Source of the DNA: Asticcacaulis sp. SL142
Lineage (GTDB): Bacteria; Pseudomonadota; Alphaproteobacteria; Caulobacterales; Caulobacteraceae
DNA length: 64,000 nucleotides
Reading direction: 5' to 3'
NCBI RefSeq assembly: GCF_026625745.1
Contig: NZ_CP113061.1
Coordinates: forward strand, 1,761,501-1,825,500
The notes under the pieces are model-generated. The model searched no databases, was not told the DNA's origin, and saw only the letters and a list, made by a program, of their open reading frames with translations. Below are positions 18,545 through 26,830 of the stretch, in pieces; position 1 is the stretch's first letter, and each line of letters begins with the position of its first letter. A program made the position numbers and the translations under genes.

Positions 18545-18797
18545 AAAAATATGCGATGCTGACGCAAAAGTCACACAAATAGTCCGTAAAAAAGATTTTA
18601 AGCGTAAAGTTTTGACCATTGTGTCAATTTTACACACTCTTGCGGGCCTCATTTTTACTATTTGTTATAAAAATATGACTTGACCAGGCGTTAAGAAGCA
18701 GCGCTTTGTCGCAGCAACAAGCCCGGCCGGGACAAAAGCGCTGCATCTACCGCTTTCAGCTCTACAAGGCCGCTGAGTCGTCAATACCCAACTGTTA

Positions 18798-20276
18798 GTG
18801 AGTCCTGCCTTGAAGATACTTCGCCGCCGTCGTACCAAAATTGTCGCCACATTGGGCCCTGCCTCCTCGAACCCCGAAATGCTCCAGCAGTTGTTTCAGG
18901 CCGGTGCCGATGTTTTCCGCCTAAATTTCTCCCACGGCAGCCACGAAGATCACGGCCGCAATATCGATCTGATCCGCGAGCTTGAGGCGCGCACCAAGCA
19001 CCCGATCGGTATTCTGGCTGACGTTCAGGGTCCGAAACTGCGGGTTGGCCGCTTCATGGGCGGTGCCATCGTTCTTAATAATGGTCAGACGTTCCGGCTG
19101 GATCTGAATCCGACACCGGGCGATTCCCGCCGTGCCAACCTGCCACATCCTGAGATTATTGCCGCGGCCCAGATCGGCTCGCACCTGCTGCTCGATGATG
19201 GCAAGCTGAAACTCAAAGTCACCCACGTCCGCGAAGACCATCTCGAAACCGTGGTCATTAACGGTGGCCGCCTCAGCGACCGCAAGGGCGTCAACGTCCC
19301 CGACGTGGTGCTGCCGATCCCGGCCCTGACCAAAAAAGACCGCGAAGATATGGCATTCGCCCTGGAACGCGGGGTTGAATATATCGGCCTGTCGTTCGTT
19401 CAACGCCCCGAAGACGTGCTCGAAGCGAAAGAAATCATTAAAGGCCGGGCATGGGTGCTTTCCAAGCTGGAGAAACCGCAAGCGCTTGATAATTTGGAAG
19501 AAATCATGGCGCTGTCCGATGCCGTCATGGTCGCCCGCGGCGACCTTGGGGTCGAACTGCCGCCCGAAGAAGTGCCTCTGGCGCAAAAGCGTATTATCCA
19601 GTCGGCGCGCATGATGGGTAAGCCGGTGGTCGTGGCAACCCAAATGCTGGAATCGATGATTTCCGCGCCGACCCCTACCCGCGCCGAAGCGTCGGACGTC
19701 GCCACCGCCGTATTTGACGGTGCCGATGCCGTCATGCTGTCGGCTGAAACCGCCGCGGGCCAGTTCCCGATCGAGGCCGTAACCATCATGGACCGCATTG
19801 TCGCTCGCGTTGAAACCGACGAGGGCTGGCGCGCCAACACCGATCGCCGTCGTCCAGAGCCTGAAAAAACCACGTCCGGCGCCATGGCCGCCGCAGCCCG
19901 TCAGGTCGCGCAAACCATTGACGCGTCGGCGATTGCGGCCTTGACCAACTCGGCCTCAACGGCGCTTCGGGTAGCGCGCGAACGTCCGAACGTGCCGATC
20001 TTAGGTCTGACGCCGAATATAGAAACCGCCCGCCGTCTGGCCATCACCTGGGGCGTGCATGCCACGACCGCGCCCGTGACCCATTCGATGTCGGAAACGG
20101 TCGCCGTCGCCACGCAATTGGCGCGTACCGAAGGCATATCCGAAGTGGGCGAAAATATCGTTATCGTCGCGGGTATGCCGTTTGGAAAATCAGGCTCAAC
20201 CAATGCCCTGCGGGTCGCCAAGGTCACCCGCACCCATGCACCGGAGCCTGAATTTATTGCGGATCCTAAAGTTTAA
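18798..20276 (+). CDS. pyk: Pyruvate kinase
   Basis: About 492-residue glycolytic enzyme converting phosphoenolpyruvate and ADP to pyruvate and ATP. Visible motifs are TKIVATLGPASS at the N-terminus, FRLNFSHGSHEDH, VMVARGDLGVELPPEEVPLAQK (catalytic and metal-binding region) and DAVMLSAETAAGQFP. The length is normal for the family. The start is uncertain: GTG at 18798 or TTG at 18810, with no ATG and no strong Shine-Dalgarno sequence. It is a stand-alone unit ending at a strong hairpin, and is probably housekeeping rather than part of the glycan locus. Confidence 0.93.
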   Translation: MSPALKILRRRRTKIVATLGPASSNPEMLQQLFQAGADVFRLNFSHGSHEDHGRNIDLIRELEARTKHPIGILADVQGPKLRVGRFMGGAIVLNNGQTFRLDLNPTPGDSRRANLPHPEIIAAAQIGSHLLLDDGKLKLKVTHVREDHLETVVINGGRLSDRKGVNVPDVVLPIPALTKKDREDMAFALERGVEYIGLSFVQRPEDVLEAKEIIKGRAWVLSKLEKPQALDNLEEIMALSDAVMVARGDLGVELPPEEVPLAQKRIIQSARMMGKPVVVATQMLESMISAPTPTRAEASDVATAVFDGADAVMLSAETAAGQFPIEAVTIMDRIVARVETDEGWRANTDRRRPEPEKTTSGAMAAAARQVAQTIDASAIAALTNSASTALRVARERPNVPILGLTPNIETARRLAITWGVHATTAPVTHSMSETVAVATQLARTEGISEVGENIVIVAGMPFGKSGSTNALRVAKVTRTHAPEPEFIADPKV

Positions 20277-20300
20277 GCGGATCAAGTCTCAATTACTGAA

Positions 20301-20340
20301 AAAATAATGCCCTGAAACTTCGATTTCAGGGCATTATTTT
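20301..20340. terminator. Bidirectional intrinsic terminator after pyk
   Basis: Perfect 17-bp inverted repeat: AAAATAATGCCCTGAAA (20301-20317) and TTTCAGGGCATTATTTT (20324-20340) with loop CTTCGA. The A/T-rich stem ends give U-runs on both strands. It serves pyruvate kinase and possibly the facing CMD gene. Confidence 0.85.
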
Positions 20341-20501
20341 TAGGTTCACCATCCACGGCAACATACTTAAAAAATCACCCTATTTATGTTAACCTATCAA
20401 AATAAACTAAAATAATTTTTATTAGAAGAATCACCAACTCTGCGAACCGGGATGACACGGTCTGTTTCAACCTCTCAGAAGCTTGGCTTTTGCTGATCCC
20501 G

Positions 20502-20909
20502 TTAAGCCTTTGAGCGCTGTTCAAAAACTTCCTTCGTCGCAAACAATCCATTAAGCGCGGCCGGGAAGCCCGCATAAACGGCCATCTGCATGATGACCTC
20601 AATAATCTCCTCCTGAGTCAGCCCCACGTTTAAGCCCGCGTCGATATGGACTTTCAGTTGAGGGGTTGCGTTACCCATAGCCGTCAGGGCCGCAATGGTG
20701 GCGATCTCCCGATCGCGCAGATTAAGGCCCGGGCGACTATAGATGTCGCCAAAAGGAAATTCGAACAAATAGGTTACGAAGTCGGGGGCGATGTCAGCCA
20801 GCGCGGCCACGACCTTATGTCCGGCATCACCGTCGATTTCAGCGAGTGCGCGCCGCCCGCGTTCCAGTCGGCTTTCGCCTGCGCTCTGGTGGTGGTGTGT
20901 CATACTCAT
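20502..20909 (-). CDS. Carboxymuconolactone decarboxylase family protein
   Basis: 135-residue small helical protein of the CMD/AhpD-like family, with PGLNLRDREIATIAALTAMG and HIDAGLNVGLTQEEIIEVIMQMAVYAGFPAALNG. The CxxC redox motif of AhpD is absent, so it belongs to the non-peroxidase branch; the reaction is unknown. The ATG at 20909 follows AGAGGA with good spacing, although the start lies 71 bp inside the MerR gene. The overlap and shared strand suggest the MerR protein controls it. Confidence 0.85.
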   Translation of the reverse strand: MSMTHHHQSAGESRLERGRRALAEIDGDAGHKVVAALADIAPDFVTYLFEFPFGDIYSRPGLNLRDREIATIAALTAMGNATPQLKVHIDAGLNVGLTQEEIIEVIMQMAVYAGFPAALNGLFATKEVFEQRSKA

Positions 20910-21267
20910 TTATCCTCTGTTGCGAGCCGGCATAACCGGCCATCTTGGCGTCGAGGACAAGAAGAGAGGCGTTCAGCTCCGTTACATGGGCGCGAACCCG
21001 TTCACGATGGTGTTCAAGTATAAGACGGCGCTCAGCCTCAGTGTCGACGCCGCTTTCCCGCAAGACTGCATAGCGCAGCATATCTCGGATCGGCATTCCG
21101 GTCGTTCTTAGACGGTTCAGAAACTCGATCCAGATCAGGATAGTTGCGTCGTAGTCACGCTGGCTCGATTGATTTCTGTAAGCATAAGGCAGCAGCCCTA
21201 TCCGCTCATAATAACGGATGGTGTGAGCCGACAATCCTGAACGCTTCGCAAGTTCACCAATCTTCAT
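20839..21267 (-). CDS. MerR family transcriptional regulator
   Basis: 142-residue regulator starting MKIGELAKRSGLSAHTIRYYERIGLLP, the classic MerR winged helix, followed by a coiled-coil dimerisation helix (about 75-115). There is no metal-binding Cys pattern, which points to the organic-compound or stress-sensing group. The start at 21267 is chosen because the conserved helix begins there; 21294 is also open. The basic C-terminal tail (PERRRKPTGTRAARTR) is translated from the start region of the CMD gene in another frame. Confidence 0.85.
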   Translation of the reverse strand: MKIGELAKRSGLSAHTIRYYERIGLLPYAYRNQSSQRDYDATILIWIEFLNRLRTTGMPIRDMLRYAVLRESGVDTEAERRLILEHHRERVRAHVTELNASLLVLDAKMAGYAGSQQRINEYDTPPPERRRKPTGTRAARTR

Positions 21268-21410
21268 GAACACCCTTTTCTCGCCACGACGCATAGGAAC
21301 CTACGAGTTAGAGTGCGCTCTAAGTCAAGGGAGAATTTCAGCCCGACGGGACGGCTATCTGCAGCCTAGGGCGGTTGTCAGGGAAATAAACGCCCGGAGG
21401 CCTTAGCCTG

Positions 21411-21971
21411 TTACCCGTACGGGCCATCGGTCTCAGAGAAACACACCGCGGGCGGGGCCAGTTTCCATGAACCACCCGTATCATCAAACCGGCAGGCGAA
21501 ATAGGCGGTCAGATAGCTTTGGCGCAGGAAGGTTTCGTCTTCCATCTGATCAGCATATTCGGTCAGATAAAAGAGCACCGTAAATTCGTGATCGGCGCGA
21601 TCGATTTCCTTGATGGCGATTGAGCCTGATGCCAACAGCGGGCGCAAGGCCTTTTGGATATGGTCACGCTCAACCTGATTGAGCTTGCCCTTTTCGGAGT
21701 ACATATCCTCAAAGCTCTGATAGCCGAGAATGAGCTTTTCATCGTCGCTATTGAGCGCGGTGATAAACTTGGCGGCCTGCGGCGGCAGGTCAGCGGTACT
21801 GGAGCGTGGTGCCCGCATTTCGGACTGCATATAGCTGTCGTCAACACGGATCGGCACGGTCGCGGGTAAGGCGTCATCGGGCACAGCGGGCTTAGCCGGT
21901 TGCGGCTTATCGCACGCCCCCAACAGGATGAGGCCGGTTACTGCTGCCAAACTGATTTGCCGCAAAGCCAT
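21411..21971 (-). CDS. Putative lipoprotein, unknown function
   Basis: About 186 residues with a lipoprotein signal peptide: hydrophobic stretch then the lipobox LLGAC, cysteine near residue 19. The mature part is polar and soluble (SYMQSEMRAPRSSTADLPPQAAKFITAL, then DMYSEKGKLNQVERDHIQ), with no family I can name. The start is uncertain between 21971 and 21983; both keep the signal peptide. The next gene upstream on the strand, 88 bp away, is the sugar dehydrogenase; no link is evident. Confidence 0.6.
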   Translation of the reverse strand: MALRQISLAAVTGLILLGACDKPQPAKPAVPDDALPATVPIRVDDSYMQSEMRAPRSSTADLPPQAAKFITALNSDDEKLILGYQSFEDMYSEKGKLNQVERDHIQKALRPLLASGSIAIKEIDRADHEFTVLFYLTEYADQMEDETFLRQSYLTAYFACRFDDTGGSWKLAPPAVCFSETDGPYG

Positions 21972-22059
21972 GCCTCCCCCCATTCCAAGACGTTGAACCC
22001 GCATTAACCTTAGCGCATCGTCTGTCGCCTCGCCACCGGATTTCCCCCATCCGGCGAGA

Positions 22060-23034
22060 TTACTCGATATAGGCCGGAGCTTCGATGCGTTTGCCGACCA
22101 TAAAGGCATCCGCCACAACCCGTAGCGGGCTCAGGTCAACATCCGAGGTGCCGCTTTTGACCAGATCATAGAAGTGGGCATAAAGGCCTGAATATTCAGC
22201 CTCTTTTTCCTTGATGATCGTCTTGCCGTCAATCTCAAGCTCGGTGCCGCCCATGGACAGGGTCAGTTTTTCACCGGCCTCGGATTCCACAAAAATGCTC
22301 CAGGTCTGCACGCCAGTTTGCAGGAAGTCATAATCGGCGCGAATGGGCAGGCCCAGATCGGTCTGCATGTTCATTTCGACCTGAATCGGCGCCTGACAAT
22401 TGGACGGGAAATGCAGATCGGCTGATTTAACGATTACGATATCGCGCACAATCCGCGTCAGGATCGAGAGGGAATTGATACCCGGATCGAACACGCCCAT
22501 GCCACCAGCCTCAAAGATCCAGGTCTGACCCGGATGCCATTGGCGAACATTTTCTTTCCAGACGATATGGACCGACTTGATCGGACGCTCACCCATCCAT
22601 TTGCGGGTCGCTTCGACCGCCGGGGCATAGCGTGAGTGCCAGCTCGCCAGGGCCGAGACGCCTTTGGCCTTAGCCAGATCACGGATAAGTTCGGCCTCAC
22701 CCATGGTCGCTGCGGGCGGCTTTTCAAGGAAAACGTGACGACCGGCCTCAATGACTTCGCGCGCAACGCTCAACCGCACCTGCGGCGGCGTACAGACGGA
22801 GACCGCCTCGATCTCCGGGTGGGCTTTCAGCATTTCCGCCAGGGTGTTATAGGCCACAACCCCTTGCGGACGCGACCCTGGGCTGGCACCGGCGACCAGT
22901 TCAAGGTTTTTATTGGCGCGGATGGACGGGATATGCTGATCGACCGCGATCTTGCCCAGCCCGATCAGACCGATCTTAAGGGTCTGAGTTTGGGTTGCCC
23001 CTTTTTGTGCTTTTGCTTTACCGAAACCGAACAT
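22060..23034 (-). CDS. Gfo/Idh/MocA oxidoreductase, likely D-galactose 1-dehydrogenase
   Basis: 324-residue NAD(P)-dependent sugar dehydrogenase. The Rossmann motif is KIGLIGLGKIAVDQHIPSIR, the catalytic segment is VFLEKPPAATMGEAE with the conserved EKP lysine, and VWKENVRQWHPGQTWIFEAGGMGVFDPGINSLSIL is a signature of bacterial D-galactose/L-arabinose 1-dehydrogenases. It would oxidise galactose to galactonolactone. That fits a nearby GH35 beta-galactosidase and aldose epimerase, although downstream galactonate enzymes are not in the window. The ATG at 23034 follows AGGGA; the frame extends upstream without family sequence. Confidence 0.75.
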   Translation of the reverse strand: MFGFGKAKAQKGATQTQTLKIGLIGLGKIAVDQHIPSIRANKNLELVAGASPGSRPQGVVAYNTLAEMLKAHPEIEAVSVCTPPQVRLSVAREVIEAGRHVFLEKPPAATMGEAELIRDLAKAKGVSALASWHSRYAPAVEATRKWMGERPIKSVHIVWKENVRQWHPGQTWIFEAGGMGVFDPGINSLSILTRIVRDIVIVKSADLHFPSNCQAPIQVEMNMQTDLGLPIRADYDFLQTGVQTWSIFVESEAGEKLTLSMGGTELEIDGKTIIKEKEAEYSGLYAHFYDLVKSGTSDVDLSPLRVVADAFMVGKRIEAPAYIE

Positions 23035-23207
23035 CAACGCTTTCCCTGCACTTGAAACCTGCTGCCATGCCCTTAGCCGAACCTCTCGGCCAAGGCAATT
23101 ATCATATAATTCATCATGTCTGGTTGCCTGGACCATTTGTCCGGCAATTTGTTTCGTCAGATATCCCGACAGACCGGAACTGTGAAGCGCTTTTTTGCGT
23201 ATGTCGC

Positions 23208-23561
23208 CTATGGCTGCTGCGTCAGGTCGAAAATACGGGTCATTTCAACCCATTTTTCGTCCGCTTTGGCAAACGGCAGAGGCTTCTGAAACGCCCACAT
23301 CAGGCGCTCCCACGCCTGAACGTCTTCTGAGGCGGCATCCGCCGCCGCCTTAGCCGTCGCTGAAAACGCTGGCCCAGTTTCCATGATCATGAACATGCGA
23401 TCCCCCGCCTGCCAGATTTCCATACTGCGGATATCGGCGTCACGAATGGAAGCCACAATCGCCGCAGGCACCTGTCCCGGCTGATGCCAGACCTTATAAC
23501 GCTCGATCAAAGCGGCATCATTATGCAGATCAAGGGCGAAACAATATCGGTTCAAGGTCAT
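23208..23561 (-). CDS. L-rhamnose/L-fucose mutarotase family protein
   Basis: 117-residue protein of the RhaM/DUF718 mutarotase family, starting MTLNRYCFALDLHNDAALIERYKVWH with the conserved His, Asp and Tyr positions, then SMEIWQAGDRMFMIMET and a C-terminal W-containing helix. It interconverts sugar anomers so that the dehydrogenase receives the right form. The start at 23561 has AGGAG seven bases upstream. It is divergent from the L-fucose operon (164-bp gap), which argues for L-fucose rather than L-rhamnose as substrate. Confidence 0.8.
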   Translation of the reverse strand: MTLNRYCFALDLHNDAALIERYKVWHQPGQVPAAIVASIRDADIRSMEIWQAGDRMFMIMETGPAFSATAKAAADAASEDVQAWERLMWAFQKPLPFAKADEKWVEMTRIFDLTQQP

Positions 23562-23724
23562 GTGGCGTCTCCTGCCTTTAAGGTTATACGTGGCATTTTT
23601 ATCCATGCCGACATTTTTTGACAATGATGTAAATTTCATATTTGACGATTTGGTTTATATGTGATGTCTTGCTTTGCAAAGGGCGACTTTAAAAAATAAC
23701 GCCCACACAGGTTGAGGATATTTC

Positions 23725-25029
23725 ATGCGCGCATCTGACACGTCGCGCCCGGCAACGGGTGCGCTCTGGCCCCTTATTCTGATTACCAGTCTGTTCTTTT
23801 TCTGGGGCATGGCCAACAATCTCAATGACGTGCTGATCCCCCAGTTTAAAAAGGCGTTCAGCCTGACCGACCTGCAATCAGGTCTGGTGCAGTCGGCCTT
23901 TTACATGGGCTATTTTTTGCTGGCCATTCCGGCGGGGCTGTTCATGCGCCGCTTTGGATACAAGGCGGCGGTGATTGCGGGCCTGTTGCTGTTTGCCGCC
24001 GGGGCCCTGCTGTTTTATCCCGCCGCTGACAATCACCAATATAGCTGGTTCTTAGGCGCGCTGTTTGTGATCGCGTCAGGTCTAGCGTTTTTAGAGACCT
24101 CAGCCAATCCGCTGATCACCGTGCTGGGGCCGCCCGAAAAGGCCGCCTTCCGGCTTAATCTGGCGCAGGCCTTTAATCCGCTGGGGTCGCTTACCGGCAT
24201 CTGGGTCGGTAAGGAGTATATACTGTCGGGGGTCGAGCATGACGAATCGTCTTTGAGCGCCCTGTCTGATCAGGCCCGTCAGGCCTTTTACATTTCCGAA
24301 TCTCAGGCCGTTCAGGTGCCGTATCTGATCATCGGTGCCATCATCATTGCCTGGGCGGTGCTGGTAGCCCTGTCGAAGTTCCCGGCCGCCGCGACCGAAA
24401 ACACCCACGAACATACTGGCGAAAACCTCTCTGCCGGACGTTCTTTAAGCGGCCTGTTTGCCAAACCCCACTTCCTGTTTGGCGTGATGGCGCAGTTTTT
24501 CTATGTCGGCGCACAGGTCGGGATCTGGAGCTACATGATCCGCTACGCCCAGTCCGAACTGGCCATGCCGGAAAAAGACGCCGCTAACTTCCTGTTCATC
24601 GCCCTGATCCTGTTTGCCGTTGGCCGGTTTGTTGGCACGGCCCTGATGAGCCGCCTGTCGCCAGTGCGAATTCTGGCTGTCTTTGCCGTCATCAATATCG
24701 GCCTGTGCGCCTATGCGGCAACCGCAGGCGGACTATATGGCCTCTATGCCCTGACCGCGACATCGTTCTTTATGTCGATCATGTTCCCGACGATTTTCGC
24801 CACCGCCGTGGATGGCCTTGGGCCGCTGACCAAAACCGGCTCATCGCTTCTGGTCATGAGCATCGTCAGCGGGGCCTTGCTGCCGCCGCTGATGGGGCTG
24901 ATTTCGGATGCGTCGCATATCCGCACCTCTATCTTCATCCCCGCCTTGTGCTTTGTCGTTATCGCCTGGTACGGGCTGAAATCGCCCAAGCGCCCCCTTA
25001 GCGCGACGCCCGTAGCCACCACACACTGA
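23725..25029 (+). CDS. fucP: L-fucose:H+ symporter
   Basis: 434-residue MFS transporter with about 12 hydrophobic segments. It contains SLFFFWGMANNLNDVLIPQFKKAF, GYFLLAIPAGLFMRRFGYK, LETSANPLITVLGPPE and MSIMFPTIFATAVDGLGP, all characteristic of FucP. In E. coli FucP an Asp and a Glu in the N-terminal half carry the proton; the Asp in NDVL is consistent with this. First gene of the L-fucose operon, 7 bp ahead of the lactonase gene. Confidence 0.88.
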   Translation: MRASDTSRPATGALWPLILITSLFFFWGMANNLNDVLIPQFKKAFSLTDLQSGLVQSAFYMGYFLLAIPAGLFMRRFGYKAAVIAGLLLFAAGALLFYPAADNHQYSWFLGALFVIASGLAFLETSANPLITVLGPPEKAAFRLNLAQAFNPLGSLTGIWVGKEYILSGVEHDESSLSALSDQARQAFYISESQAVQVPYLIIGAIIIAWAVLVALSKFPAAATENTHEHTGENLSAGRSLSGLFAKPHFLFGVMAQFFYVGAQVGIWSYMIRYAQSELAMPEKDAANFLFIALILFAVGRFVGTALMSRLSPVRILAVFAVINIGLCAYAATAGGLYGLYALTATSFFMSIMFPTIFATAVDGLGPLTKTGSSLLVMSIVSGALLPPLMGLISDASHIRTSIFIPALCFVVIAWYGLKSPKRPLSATPVATTH

Positions 25030-25036
25030 GGGTCGG

Positions 25037-25900
25037 ATGGTCATCGACGCCCACCATCACTTCTGGCAGATCGGACGCAACGGCCACGAATGGCCTACGT
25101 CCGATCTTGGGCCGATCTACCGGGATTTTAGGCCGCAGGATCTAAGGTCGGAGGCGGTGGGCGTCAGCCTGTCCGGCACCATAGTGGTGCAGTCGCAAGC
25201 TCATGACGCCGACACCGACTGGCTGCTTGAAGTCGCGGGCAATGACAATCTGATCTTAGGCGTCGTCGGCTGGGTCGATATGTCGCCCCCCGGTGCCGCC
25301 GACCGCATCGCCCATCTGGCGCAGCAGCCCAAATTCAAAGGCGTGCGGCCCATGCTGCAATCCTTGCCCGATGACGACTGGATCAATCAGCCCGCCGTGG
25401 CACCGGCGCTTGAAGCGCTCACCCGCCACGACCTTACCTTCGACGCCTTGATCTTTACCCGCCACCTGCCCGCGATTGAGCGGCTGGCGAAGACCTGCCC
25501 GGCTTTGCGCATCGTCATTGATCACGGCGCCAAACCCCCGATTGCCCACCGTCACAGCCATCCGGAAGAGACGCGGCACTGGCGCGCGCAGATCACCGCC
25601 ATTGCCCATAACCCCAATGTCCACGCCAAGCTGTCAGGGCTGGTCACCGAAATGATGCCGGGTCAGCCGATTGATGATCTGTGGCCCTATGTGGACCACC
25701 TGCTTGAACAGTTCGGGCCGCATCGGGTGATGTGGGGCTCGGACTGGCCGGTCGTCAATCTGCGCCAATCTTACCGGTCATGGTTCGATCAGGTTGACCA
25801 CCATCTGCGGGCATTGCCTGCCAATAACATTCATAAAATTTTCGAAACCAATGCCAAATCCTTTTATAAAATTAAATCTGAACCAGGGGTAACGCTATGA
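25037..25900 (+). CDS. Amidohydrolase-2 family lactonase, likely L-fuconolactonase
   Basis: 287-residue TIM-barrel hydrolase. The N-terminal DAHHHFW metal motif, later IDHGAKPP, a Lys in HAKLSGLVTE, and the terminal VMWGSDWPV Asp are standard for amidohydrolase-2 sugar lactonases. It is expected to open L-fucono-lactone to L-fuconate after the dehydrogenase step. Its 3' end overlaps the IclR start by 4 bp (ATGA). Confidence 0.85.
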   Translation: MVIDAHHHFWQIGRNGHEWPTSDLGPIYRDFRPQDLRSEAVGVSLSGTIVVQSQAHDADTDWLLEVAGNDNLILGVVGWVDMSPPGAADRIAHLAQQPKFKGVRPMLQSLPDDDWINQPAVAPALEALTRHDLTFDALIFTRHLPAIERLAKTCPALRIVIDHGAKPPIAHRHSHPEETRHWRAQITAIAHNPNVHAKLSGLVTEMMPGQPIDDLWPYVDHLLEQFGPHRVMWGSDWPVVNLRQSYRSWFDQVDHHLRALPANNIHKIFETNAKSFYKIKSEPGVTL

Positions 25901-26718
25901 ATCTGCACCAAAATCTGCGTGACGACGATAAGGATACCGAAACCACCGTCCTGAAATACCGCGCCCCGGCGTTAGAAAAAGGCCTTGATGTGCTGGAACT
26001 GCTGGCGGCCCATAAACGCCCGCTGACCCTGTCGCAGATATCAGCCCATCTTGACCGCTCGGTCAGCGAATTATTCCGCATGGTGCAGGTGCTGGAAAAC
26101 CGCGGCTATGTGGCCCCGGCCCTGCGCGGCGACGGGCTGGAACTGACCAATAAGCTGTTCTCGCTTGGCATGAGCCGTGGCCCCAGCCAGAACCTGTTGG
26201 CCAGCGCCATGCCGGTCATGCAGGGTTTAAGCGAATCGACGCGCCAGTCATGTCATATCGCCATCGCCTCCGACAACCAGATCGTCGTTATCGCCCGCGT
26301 CGAAGCGCCCGGCGATCTCGGCTTTTCGGTACGGGTCGGCCATCAGGCCCCGGTCGTGAAATCGACCTCCGGCGTCACCCTGTTCAGCTTTCAGCCGCAT
26401 AAGATGAAGGAAGTCTGGCGCGCCCAACTGATGGCGGAGACTGCGCCTGATACCTGGCGCACCTTTGATGAGCTGTGCCAGTTTGCCCAGAAAAACAACT
26501 ATGTGCAGCGCCGCTCGGATTTCACAGACGGGATCACCGATATTTCCTGCCCGATCTTCAGCGACGGCACCGTCATCGCCGCCCTGACCATCCCCTATAT
26601 CCGCTCGCTCGGTAGCGAAAGCCTTGAGGACGCCACCCGCAAACTCCAGACCGCCGTTCAGACCATATCGAAATCGCTCGGTGGCGTTGATACCGTCGAA
26701 CGCATCCCCATCCGATAG
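25897..26718 (+). CDS. IclR family regulator of the L-fucose operon
   Basis: 273-residue IclR-type regulator. The N-terminal winged helix (about 25-90) includes ALEKGLDVLELLAAHKRPLTLSQISAHL, and the C-terminal effector domain (about 100-260) includes GVTLFSFQPH and ITDISCPIFSDGTVIAALTIPY. It is embedded between catabolic genes and coupled to the lactonase gene. A perfect 18-bp palindrome in the gap downstream (26794-26811) is a candidate operator. The inducer may be L-fucose or a pathway intermediate. Confidence 0.88.
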   Translation: MNLHQNLRDDDKDTETTVLKYRAPALEKGLDVLELLAAHKRPLTLSQISAHLDRSVSELFRMVQVLENRGYVAPALRGDGLELTNKLFSLGMSRGPSQNLLASAMPVMQGLSESTRQSCHIAIASDNQIVVIARVEAPGDLGFSVRVGHQAPVVKSTSGVTLFSFQPHKMKEVWRAQLMAETAPDTWRTFDELCQFAQKNNYVQRRSDFTDGITDISCPIFSDGTVIAALTIPYIRSLGSESLEDATRKLQTAVQTISKSLGGVDTVERIPIR

Positions 26719-26793
26719 GCGGCTTTTTCTCGCTGAGCGTACAAAAGCCTTGAGTTGTGCGCGCCAAAAGCTTACTTTTATCAGTAACAACGA

Positions 26794-26811
26794 TTTCATT
26801 TATAAATGAAA
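26794..26811. promoter_or_regulatory. 18-bp perfect palindrome, candidate IclR operator
   Basis: TTTCATTTATAAATGAAA, a perfect palindrome 20 bp before the aldo/keto reductase ATG and immediately after the IclR gene. Its symmetry and length suit an IclR or similar dimeric regulator. A related but imperfect element (ATGTAAATTTCAT) occurs near 23626-23638 in the promoter region shared by the mutarotase and transporter genes. Confidence 0.5.
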
Positions 26812-26830
26812 CCTAACCGGAAACGTCATA

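Larger units (their letters stand above)
18173..18797. other. Divergent regulatory region, 625 bp
   Basis: The longest gene-free stretch of the window, between the TonB receptor (leftward) and pyruvate kinase (rightward). Two operator-like palindromes at 18488-18503 and 18529-18544 sit in an AT-rich block at 18430-18680, with roughly 310 bp of leader before the receptor start. The short ORFs here show no family features and are not called. Confidence 0.6.
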
